Source: Actinomycetota bacterium | Lineage (GTDB): Bacteria; Actinomycetota; Thermoleophilia; Solirubrobacterales; Solirubrobacteraceae | Reading direction: 5' to 3' | Assembly: GCA_005788585.1 (NCBI GenBank) | Contig: SYBY01000263.1 | Span: forward strand, 1 to 6,265 | DNA: 6,265 nucleotides | Shown here: positions 1 through 6,265 of the stretch, piece by piece | Numbering within the stretch: position 1 is the first letter of the stretch | How the letters are laid out: every line of letters starts with the position of its first letter | The notes under the pieces: generated by a model | What the model saw: only the letters and a program-made list of their open reading frames with translations | Database searches by the model: none | What the model was told of the DNA's origin: nothing | Program-made: the position numbers and the translations under genes

Positions 1-1134
<1,134 letters not shown>

Positions 1135-1144
<10 letters not shown>

Positions 1145-1737
1145 GGTTCCTCCTCGGCGGCGAACCGCACAGCGCAGCTCACCAGGGTCTCCTCGAGTTC
1201 TGTGACGTCGCGCCCCGCCCGGATGGCGGCGTGCGCGAGCTCGTCGACGCCGGCGGCGAGCACGAACAGCGCGTCGGCGGGTGGTGCCGGCCGGCCGGAC
1301 TTCGCCAGGCTCCGGCCGTAGCGGGCGGCGAAGCGGCGCAGGACATCGTCGCGCTCGGGCGCGATCGCGCGGGTCTCCGTGAGGAACACCAGCGCGAAGC
1401 GCGGCTCCTCCAGGAAGGCGGTGAGGTAGGCGCGGATGCCGAGCCGCAGCTCGTCGCGCCAGTCGGCGGCGTCGCGCACCGCGACGGCGACCCGCTGCTC
1501 GAGCACCTCGGTCCCGAGCAGGTACGCGGCGGCGAAGCACGCACGCTTGCTGTCGAACAGGTCGTAGAAGGTGCCGCGCGAGACGCGGGCGACCCGGACG
1601 ATGTCGGCGACCGTCGCAGCCTCGTACCCCTTCGCGGCGACGACGTCCACGATCGCCTCCAGCAGGCGGGCGCGCTGGGCCGACGCACCGAGCAGCGGCC
1701 CAACCTCGGGGTGCGCCCCGACGAGCGTTCTCTCCAT
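1135..1737 (-). CDS. TetR/AcrR-family transcriptional repressor
   Basis: A 200-residue one-component regulator of typical TetR length. The N-terminal DNA-binding domain spans about residues 22-68: helix 1 RARLLEAIVDVVAAKGYEA, then the helix-turn-helix TVADIVRVARVSRGTFYDLF with the family's hallmark end (GTFYDLFDSKRACF). The rest is alpha-helical ligand-binding domain, too divergent to name a ligand. The stop TGA at 1137-1135 lies inside the acyl-CoA dehydrogenase reading frame, so the two genes form one operon. That suggests control of acyl-CoA oxidation in response to a CoA thioester or its acid (inference). No Shine-Dalgarno sequence precedes the ATG at 1737, but a promoter-like element places a possible transcription start at or within a base of the ATG. 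An inverted repeat over that promoter suggests autoregulation. The first 20 residues precede the conserved domain, so a slightly later start is possible. Confidence 0.93.
1149..1154 (-). promoter_or_regulatory. Strong ribosome binding site of the acyl-CoA dehydrogenase
   Basis: The minus strand reads AGGAGG, then AACC, then the ATG at 1144. The site lies inside the last codons of the TetR gene. It is the clearest Shine-Dalgarno sequence among the gene starts in the window, so the dehydrogenase may be translated efficiently on its own as well as by coupling to the regulator. Confidence 0.8.
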
Positions 1738-1744
1738 GCGACGT

Positions 1745-1774
1745 ACCCTACGGGTCTCGACCTGTACCTGTCGA
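1745..1774 (-). promoter_or_regulatory. Putative promoter of the TetR / acyl-CoA dehydrogenase operon
   Basis: On the minus strand, TCGACA (1774-1769, compare TTGACA) and TAGGGT (1750-1745, fitting the TAnnnT pattern of actinobacterial -10 elements) are separated by 18 bases. Seven bases separate the -10 element from the ATG at 1737, so transcription would start at or next to the start codon and give a leaderless mRNA. The absence of a Shine-Dalgarno sequence before this gene fits. This is pattern matching by eye in GC-rich DNA, not proof. Confidence 0.45.
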
Positions 1775-1785
1775 GTACGACCCGT
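1750..1785. promoter_or_regulatory. Nested inverted repeat, putative TetR operator
   Basis: The 47-base gap before the TetR gene contains a 20-base imperfect palindrome at 1756-1775: arms CTCGAC and GTCGAG around a central GTAC, with 16 of 20 positions symmetric. It is flanked by a second, 7-base perfect inverted repeat, ACGGGTC (1750-1756) and GACCCGT (1779-1785). The inner palindrome covers the proposed -35 element and spacer; the left outer arm touches the -10 element; the right outer arm reaches the last base of the permease stop codon. Size and position suit a TetR-dimer operator for self-repression. A terminator for the upstream operon is the main alternative, but there is no T-run on either side. 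Confidence 0.55.
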
Positions 1786-2555
1786 CAGACGGTGCGGGCC
1801 AGCAGCCCGGCGAAGACCACCGCGCCGATGACGACCACCGTCCCGCGCACGACCCGCGCGTCCAGCCGGCGGGTCAGCCGCGCCCCCGCGTAGCCGCCCG
1901 CGACCGCACCCGCCGCCGCGACCGCCGCCGCATCCCACGCGACCGGGCCCGCGACGGCGAACAGGATCGCCGCGACGATTCCGACGACGCTCTGCAGCAC
2001 GCTCTTCATCCCGCTCAGCCTCGCCATCGGCGCCGCGAGCACCGCCGTCAGCGCCGCGAGCAGGATGATCCCGAGACCGGCGCCGAAGAACCCGCCGTAG
2101 ACCGATGCCGCCCCGACCGCGACCAGCAGCCCGATCGGTGCGGACGCCGATGATTCCTCTGCTCCTTCGCGACGCGCCGCGATCCGGCGCTGGATCCGCG
2201 GCCCGGCGGCGAACAGCACCGTGGCGGCGAGCACGAGCCACGGGACGACCGCGTCGAACGCCGCCTCGGAGATCACGACGAGCAGCCCCGCACCCGCGAG
2301 CGTCCCGGCCACCGCGACGGGCATCAGCGCCCGCAGCACCGGACCGTCCTCGCGCACCTCGTCGCGGAAGCCCGCCACCCCACTGAGGTAGCCGGGGAGC
2401 ACCGCGAGCGTGCTCGTGACGTTCGCCGTGACCGCGCCGTGGCCGGTGACCAGCAGCGCCGGGAACACGAGCATCGTCCCGCCGCCGGCGACCGCGTTGA
2501 CGACGCCGGCCCCGAAGCCCGCGGCCAGGATGAGCAGGATCTCCGCAGCGCTCAT
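1785..2555 (-). CDS. TauE/SafE-family (DUF81) membrane permease
   Basis: A 256-residue, very hydrophobic inner-membrane protein, the usual TauE/SafE length. About eight membrane segments can be drawn (roughly 7-32, 43-63, 75-95, 101-118, 141-172, 186-203, 206-226 and 236-253), with a charged cytoplasmic-type linker at 119-138. The two halves each carry the family's glycine-rich repeat: GFGAGVVNAVAGGG at 13-26 and YGGFFGAGLGI at 153-163. Family members move sulfonates, sulfoacetate, sulfite or other organic anions, often as exporters; nothing here fixes the substrate. The ATG at 2555 overlaps the amidohydrolase stop as ATGA and has no clear Shine-Dalgarno sequence, so translation is probably coupled. 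The frame is open further upstream, but those residues are arginine-rich, non-membrane sequence antisense in character to the real amidohydrolase, so the longer form is rejected. It probably imports the cassette's substrate or exports a product. Confidence 0.9.
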   Translation of the reverse strand: MSAAEILLILAAGFGAGVVNAVAGGGTMLVFPALLVTGHGAVTANVTSTLAVLPGYLSGVAGFRDEVREDGPVLRALMPVAVAGTLAGAGLLVVISEAAFDAVVPWLVLAATVLFAAGPRIQRRIAARREGAEESSASAPIGLLVAVGAASVYGGFFGAGLGIILLAALTAVLAAPMARLSGMKSVLQSVVGIVAAILFAVAGPVAWDAAAVAAAGAVAGGYAGARLTRRLDARVVRGTVVVIGAVVFAGLLARTV

Positions 2556-3805
2556 GTCAGCGCCGGTGGCGCGGCGACCGGCGCCGCCGCACGCCAGCGC
2601 CCGTGCCGGATGACCCCGGTGGTCGCGGGCGCGGCGAGCACGGCGTCGGATGGCACGCCCGCCTCGAGCACGACGAGATCCGCGGGCGCGCCGGCCGTGA
2701 CGCCGCCGGGCGCGCGGCCGAGCACCCGCCGCGCCATGGTCGTCACCGCGCCGGCGAGGTCTGCCCACCGACCGGCCGGGGCGTGCGTCATGAGCACCGT
2801 CAGCCACGCCATCTGCAGCGGATCGTGCGCGGCGACCGGCGTGAACGCGTTGCCGTGGTTGTTGGTCGCCAGCGCGACGTCGACACCGGCGTCGATGAGC
2901 TCGAGCACGCGGGTCAGCCCGCGTGGCCACGCCCGGTCGGCGCCACGACCTGACAGGAACAGGTCGGTCGCCGGCAGCGCGATCACCCCGATGCGCGCCG
3001 CCGCGATCGCCTCGATCCGCCGCTGCGCTTCCTGCGGCGCCATCGCACCGAGCGACGTCATGTGCCCGACCGCGACCCGTCCCTCGAACCCGCGAGCGAC
3101 CGTCTCGCGGACGACCTCGTCGACGAGGTGCACCGCCGGATCGTCGCTGAAGTCGAGGTGCAGATCGAGCGGGACGCCCCACTGCTCGGCCCGCGCGAAG
3201 CCGTCGTCGATCGCCGCCGCGCCGTCGACGTCGGCGTACGGGCACACGCCGACCACATCGCAGCCCAGCCGCATCGCCTCGTCCATGAGCTCGGCGGTCC
3301 GCCGGTCGCGCAGCACGCCCTCCTGGGCGAAGGCCACGATCTCGAGATCGACACGCTCCGCCCAGCGCTCCCGCAGCGCGAGGTGCGTCTCGACGCTCAC
3401 GAGCCCCGCGCCCGGCTCGACCTCGGCGTGCGCGCGCACGGTCGTCACGCCACGGCGCACCAGGGTCTCGAGCACCCGCTCGGAGCGCGCGATGACGTCC
3501 TCGGCAGTGAACGTCTCCTTGATCGCGCTGGTCGCGCGGATCGCCGCGGGCAGACCGTCGACGTCGGGCGGGAGCCGGTCGAGGATGTGCGCCTTGTCCA
3601 GGTGCACGTGCGCGTCGACCAGCCCGGGCAGCACGACACGTCCCGCCACGTCGAGCACCGCGCCGCCCGCGGGCTGACCGCCGGCGTCGCGAACCGCGGT
3701 GATCGTCCCGTCGCGCAGGTCGAGATCGACGAGCCGCCCCTCCGGCCCGACGCGCGCATTCGCGACTCCGGCCAGCGGGCGGGCGGGCTCAGCCGAGGCG
3801 CGCAT
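2552..3805 (-). CDS. Cytosine-deaminase-like amidohydrolase with altered active-site positions
   Basis: A 417-residue amidohydrolase-superfamily protein, nearest in layout to cytosine deaminase (COG0402). A small beta-sandwich at about 12-60 precedes the TIM-barrel metal motif GLVDAHVHLDKAH (His66, His68). These follow: TVRAHAEVE at 122-130; IVAFAQEGV at 156-164 (compare IVAFPQEGI in CodA); LDLHLDFSDD at 213-222 with His216; GHMTSLGAM at 247-255 with His248; ATNNHGNAFTP at 313-323; and a closing ADLVVLEA strand. Against E. coli CodA, recalled from memory, the HxH pair and both later histidines are kept. The catalytic Glu217 position is Phe219 and the metal-ligand Asp313 position is Asn315, so cytosine deamination is unlikely. 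A hydrolysis or deamination of some cyclic or amide nitrogen compound is the broad inference. The ATG at 3805 overlaps the amidase end by 17 bases and has only a weak ribosome site; an in-frame start 51 bases further upstream is possible but would add 17 unconserved residues. Confidence 0.85.
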   Translation of the reverse strand: MRASAEPARPLAGVANARVGPEGRLVDLDLRDGTITAVRDAGGQPAGGAVLDVAGRVVLPGLVDAHVHLDKAHILDRLPPDVDGLPAAIRATSAIKETFTAEDVIARSERVLETLVRRGVTTVRAHAEVEPGAGLVSVETHLALRERWAERVDLEIVAFAQEGVLRDRRTAELMDEAMRLGCDVVGVCPYADVDGAAAIDDGFARAEQWGVPLDLHLDFSDDPAVHLVDEVVRETVARGFEGRVAVGHMTSLGAMAPQEAQRRIEAIAAARIGVIALPATDLFLSGRGADRAWPRGLTRVLELIDAGVDVALATNNHGNAFTPVAAHDPLQMAWLTVLMTHAPAGRWADLAGAVTTMARRVLGRAPGGVTAGAPADLVVLEAGVPSDAVLAAPATTGVIRHGRWRAAAPVAAPPALT

Positions 3806-5021
3806 CGCCGCTCTGCACGAGGCCGAGCGCGTGCTCGAGCAGCCGGCGGTCGGCATCCCGCGCCGCGGCGAGCTGCACCCCGGCGACGGGAACGCCGCCC
3901 GCCGGATCGAGGAGCGGCCAGGCGAGCACCGGGCACCCCACCTGGGAGAACAACACGCTGCGCGACAGCAGCGCCTCGCGGACGCTGCGCGGGCCGCCGT
4001 CGACGTCGACCTCGGGCGTCGCGGGCGGCACGGGCCCCATGGGGGCGCAGGGCACGAGCAGCAGGTCGGTGTCGTCGAGCACCCCGGAGACCTCGGCGCG
4101 CAGCGCCATCACCCCTTCGAGGGCCTCCAGGTACGCGACGGCGGTGTGCTCCTCCCCCGCGAGCACCCGCTCGTGGATGTCCGGGGCCAGGACGTCGAGC
4201 CGGTCGCCGAGCAGCGCGCGCAGCGACCGGCTCGCTTCGGGGAACTGCACCCCGGCGTGCTGGGCCTGCGAGCGGGCGAGGAACGTCGAGGTCACGTCGC
4301 GCTCGATCTGCGCGCCCGCGGCGGACAGCGCGCCGATGACGCCTTCGATCGCCGCGGTCACCTCCGGGGTGCACCCGCGGACGCCCTCGTCGAGCACGCG
4401 GACGCGCAGGCCGTTGGGTGCGCGCGGCGCCAGCGCTGCGGGCTCGTCGGCGATGACCTGCCAGACCGCGGCCAGCGTGGCCAGGTCGGGCGCCAGCGGG
4501 CCGGGCGTGTCGAACGTGGGCGCGAGCGGCAGGACCCCATCCCGCGGGATCGACCCCGTGGTCGGCCGCAGTGCCCAGACACCACACCACGCGGCGGGCA
4601 CGCGCAGCGACCCGCTGGTGTCCGTGCCGAGCGCCGCATCCGCCAACCCGGCAGCGACGGCGGCAGCCGATCCCGAGCTCGAGCCGCCGGTCAGCAGCCT
4701 GGGGTCGTGCGGGTTGCGCCCCGGTCCGAGCGCCGCGTTCTCGCCGTCGATCCCGTAGGCGAACTGGTTCGTGTGCGTCTTGCCCGTGATGATCGCCCCG
4801 GCAGCACGCAGCCGGGCGACGATCGTGGCGTCGCGCTCGGGCTCGCGCGCCCAGCCGAGGACCCCGCCTGTCGTGGGGTACGGCAGCGCGTCGATGATGT
4901 CCTTGACCGCGACGCGCATCCCGTGGAGCGGGCCCGCGGGCAGCGCGGCCTCCTGACGCGCGACGTCCGCGGGGTCGGCGGCGATGAACGCGTGCAGGTC
5001 GCATGCGTTGGGCGCCGTCAT
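3789..5021 (-). CDS. Amidase-signature family hydrolase
   Basis: A 410-residue cytoplasmic amidase, somewhat short for a family usually 430-520 long, that cleaves a carboxamide to acid plus ammonia or amine. The catalytic triad is intact: Lys40 in RVAVKD, cis-Ser114 in TGGSSSGSAAA (111-121), and nucleophile Ser138 in GTDTSGSLR (132-140). The 24-residue spacing between the serines equals that of FAAH (Ser217/Ser241). The usual GTDTGGS motif is GTDTSGS here, outside the triad. The stretch CGVWALRPTTG followed by GVLPLAPTFDTPGPLAPD (146-179) resembles the plant AMI1 / bacterial indole-acetamide-type subgroup (recalled pattern), but the substrate is unknown. The ATG at 5021 fits the family's N-terminus but lacks a Shine-Dalgarno sequence. 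The only other in-frame start is a TTG at 5075, preceded by GGAAGGGG, which would add 18 residues. It overlaps the amidohydrolase, so both probably act in one pathway. Confidence 0.92.
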   Translation of the reverse strand: MTAPNACDLHAFIAADPADVARQEAALPAGPLHGMRVAVKDIIDALPYPTTGGVLGWAREPERDATIVARLRAAGAIITGKTHTNQFAYGIDGENAALGPGRNPHDPRLLTGGSSSGSAAAVAAGLADAALGTDTSGSLRVPAAWCGVWALRPTTGSIPRDGVLPLAPTFDTPGPLAPDLATLAAVWQVIADEPAALAPRAPNGLRVRVLDEGVRGCTPEVTAAIEGVIGALSAAGAQIERDVTSTFLARSQAQHAGVQFPEASRSLRALLGDRLDVLAPDIHERVLAGEEHTAVAYLEALEGVMALRAEVSGVLDDTDLLLVPCAPMGPVPPATPEVDVDGGPRSVREALLSRSVLFSQVGCPVLAWPLLDPAGGVPVAGVQLAAARDADRRLLEHALGLVQSGDARLG

Positions 5022-5038
5022 GGCCGGGGGAGCATGCG

Positions 5039-5073
5039 GGACCGAGGGCGCGCCGTCATCAGACGTTCGGTCC
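5039..5073. repeat. Inverted repeat just upstream of the amidase
   Basis: GGACCGA (5039-5045) and TCGGTCC (5067-5073) form a perfect 7-base inverted repeat with a 21-base interior that includes the 8-base palindrome GGCGCGCC (5047-5054). It lies 17 bases before the amidase ATG, so it could be an operator or an mRNA hairpin masking the start. If the TTG at 5075 is the true start it would lie in coding sequence. A 7-base repeat of this kind is not rare by chance in DNA this GC-rich. Confidence 0.3.
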
Positions 5074-5081
5074 AAGCCCCT

Positions 5082-5115
5082 TCCGCCCTGCGGGCACCCT
5101 CTTCCGCTGGGCGGA
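5082..5115. repeat. Inverted repeat after the substrate-binding protein gene
   Basis: TCCGCCC (5082-5088) and GGGCGGA (5109-5115) form a perfect 7-base inverted repeat with a 20-base loop, beginning 12 bases after the substrate-binding protein stop codon. The position suits a transcription terminator or attenuating hairpin between that gene and the amidase. No T-run follows on the minus strand (the next bases are AGGGG), so an ordinary intrinsic terminator is not supported. Confidence 0.3.
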
Positions 5116-5127
5116 CAAGACGGCGCG

Positions 5128-6265
5128 CTACCTCGGCGCGTCGACCGGCTCGCCGCCGCGCAGCGTGCCCCCGGCGATCCGCCAGATCCCGTACTGCTCC
5201 CGCGACGTGTCGCCCTCGCGGTTGATGGTGAACGGCCCGAGGACCGAGTCCTTCATATCCAGGGCCAGCATCTGCTCGGTCACCGTGTCGCGATCGTTGC
5301 CCAGCTCGCCGGCCGCGCGAATGGCGGACATCACCGCATCCATGGCGGCGTAGGCGTAGATCGCCATGGGGGTCGGCGCGCGGCCGAACTGCTTGGTGAA
5401 CTGTTCGGCGAAACGCTCGCCCTCCGGCGAATAGGTGTCCGGGGCCGTCGCCGGCGAGGTCAGGACGATGTTGCGCGCCGCGCGGTCACCGACCACGCCG
5501 GCGAACGACTCGACCGCGAGCGCGTCGCCGCCGAACAGCGGGAGATTCGGGTTGCCGGTCGCCACGTCGCGGAACACCTGGACGGCGCCGTTGCGCACCG
5601 ACCCGCCGAACATGAAGGCGTCGGCCACGCTGCGGCGCACGGTCGCGGCCCGGGACGTGTCCTCCTCGGCTGCAGGATCGAGCGCCTCGTCGCCGACGAC
5701 CTCGATGCGGGCCGCCTCCGCGGCCTTGCGCACCTGGGCGACGAGGCCCTTGCCGTACAGCGACCGGTCGTGCGCCAGGAACACCGTCCGGGCGCGGCGC
5801 TCGCGCAGCTGCTCGACGATCACGCGGCCCTGCAGGTCGTCCGGCGGGACGACCCGGGCGAACGTGCGGCGCCCCGACGGGTAGTACTTCTCGGGCTCGC
5901 CCTTGGACACGCCGCCGCGGCGGGTCAGCCCGACGTACGTGCTGGCCGGGCTCACCTGGAGCATCTCGGCCTCGTTGAGGATCGGGATCGACAGCGCCGA
6001 CGCGTCCGAGTCCCACTCGCCGATCACCGCGATCGCGTTGCGGTCGCGCGCGGCCGTCGTGGCGTTGTCGAGCGTGCGGTCGCGATCCCAGCCCCCCGCC
6101 TCGGCGCTGGCGTCGTCGAGGACGGCGAGGTTGATCGTGAACGCCCCCACGCGGCCACCGGCGTCGGCGAGCGCGAGCTTGATGGCGTTCACGGCGTCCT
6201 TGGACTCCTGGCGCATCTCGCCCTGGAGCGGCACGCTGGCGTAGACGGTCAGCGTGCGGCTGCCG
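5128..6265 (-). CDS. ABC transporter substrate-binding protein (LivJ-like, type I fold), N-terminus missing
   Basis: Extracytoplasmic solute-binding protein of the branched-chain amino acid / amide (HAAT) class, which captures a small ligand and hands it to a LivHMGF-type permease. The window holds 378 residues through the TAG stop at 5130-5128. The right edge enters at the first mature beta-strand (SRTLTVYASVPLQGEMRQ), so the signal or lipoprotein peptide lies outside. Family landmarks in order: SKDAVNAIKLALADAGG; VIGEWDSDASALSIPILNEAEMLQVSPAST, which frames the ligand cleft; RVVPPDDLQGR; LFGGDALAVESF; and a C-terminal TPMAIYAYAAMDAVMSAI helix. Known ligands of the class include branched-chain amino acids, urea, short-chain amides and aromatic acids; the sequence does not show which. 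No transporter permease or ATPase gene follows. It is 106 bases upstream of the amidase on the same strand, so it may deliver an amide substrate, but co-transcription is uncertain. Confidence 0.93.
   Translation of the reverse strand, partial: GSRTLTVYASVPLQGEMRQESKDAVNAIKLALADAGGRVGAFTINLAVLDDASAEAGGWDRDRTLDNATTAARDRNAIAVIGEWDSDASALSIPILNEAEMLQVSPASTYVGLTRRGGVSKGEPEKYYPSGRRTFARVVPPDDLQGRVIVEQLRERRARTVFLAHDRSLYGKGLVAQVRKAAEAARIEVVGDEALDPAAEEDTSRAATVRRSVADAFMFGGSVRNGAVQVFRDVATGNPNLPLFGGDALAVESFAGVVGDRAARNIVLTSPATAPDTYSPEGERFAEQFTKQFGRAPTPMAIYAYAAMDAVMSAIRAAGELGNDRDTVTEQMLALDMKDSVLGPFTINREGDTSREQYGIWRIAGGTLRGGEPVDAPR

Noticed and set aside
1750..1785. Intrinsic terminator after the permease gene
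   Set aside because: The inverted repeats could form a stem, but there is no T-run after it on either strand, and the position over a promoter suits an operator better.
1738..2241. A 368-codon version of the TetR gene starting at 2241
   Set aside because: The extra N-terminal part is Arg/Gly-rich, runs through the permease gene in another frame, and adds no domain. The TetR domain starts soon after the ATG at 1737.
2556..3245. A 486-codon version of the permease starting at 3245
   Set aside because: The added region lies within the amidohydrolase in another frame, is strongly basic and non-hydrophobic, and the family's first membrane repeat begins just after the ATG at 2555.
2552..3805. Calling the amidohydrolase cytosine deaminase (codA)
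   Set aside because: Overall layout fits, but the catalytic Glu and metal-ligand Asp positions are Phe and Asn, so the specific name is not supported.
3445..5004. Minus-strand open frame of 519 codons overlapping amidase and amidohydrolase
   Set aside because: It is in a different frame from both real genes and encodes Arg-rich low-complexity sequence without a domain.
3699..5225. Long plus-strand open frame of 508 codons (also 3062-4339 and 2439-3677 on the same strand)
   Set aside because: Antisense to the amidase, amidohydrolase and permease, whose motifs are unmistakable. The translated product is low-complexity Arg/Gly/Ala/Pro-rich sequence, as expected for shadow frames in GC-rich DNA.

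Overview
The window is a strongly GC-rich stretch of bacterial chromosome with six genes, all on the minus strand. They are densely packed and several overlap. The gene types (a stand-alone ABC solute-binding protein, a TetR regulator coupled to an acyl-CoA dehydrogenase, an amidase and an amidohydrolase), the base composition and a leaderless-looking regulator start suggest a high-GC actinobacterium. The wording of the solute-binding protein's visible N-terminus (LTVYASVPLQG) reminds me of Thermoleophilia/Solirubrobacterales proteins. That placement rests on memory and is tentative. No RNA gene, CRISPR array, transposase or other mobile-element trace is visible.

In transcription order (right to left): (1) 6265-5128, the C-terminal 378 residues of a periplasmic-binding-protein type I (LivJ-like) ABC substrate-binding protein, with its signal peptide outside the window. 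(2) A 106-base gap holding two inverted repeats. (3) 5021-3789, an amidase-signature hydrolase with an intact Lys-Ser-Ser triad. (4) 3805-2552, a cytosine-deaminase-like amidohydrolase overlapping the amidase by 17 bases. (5) 2555-1785, a TauE/SafE-type membrane permease overlapping the amidohydrolase by an ATGA junction. (6) A 47-base gap with a palindrome and a plausible promoter. (7) 1737-1135, a TetR-family repressor. (8) 1144 to the left edge, an acyl-CoA dehydrogenase that overlaps the regulator by 10 bases and is complete except for its probable stop codon.

Two units result. Amidase, amidohydrolase and permease form a translationally coupled catabolic cassette, probably for an amide or cyclic nitrogen compound (or an organic acid released from one). 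The substrate-binding protein just upstream may supply it. The TetR/acyl-CoA dehydrogenase pair forms a second small operon, probably autoregulated through the palindrome over its promoter and acting on an acyl-CoA. Whether the two units share a pathway cannot be told from this window. The points most worth a second look are the changed active-site positions of the amidohydrolase, the nested operator-like palindrome with its leaderless promoter, and the cassette's unknown substrate.
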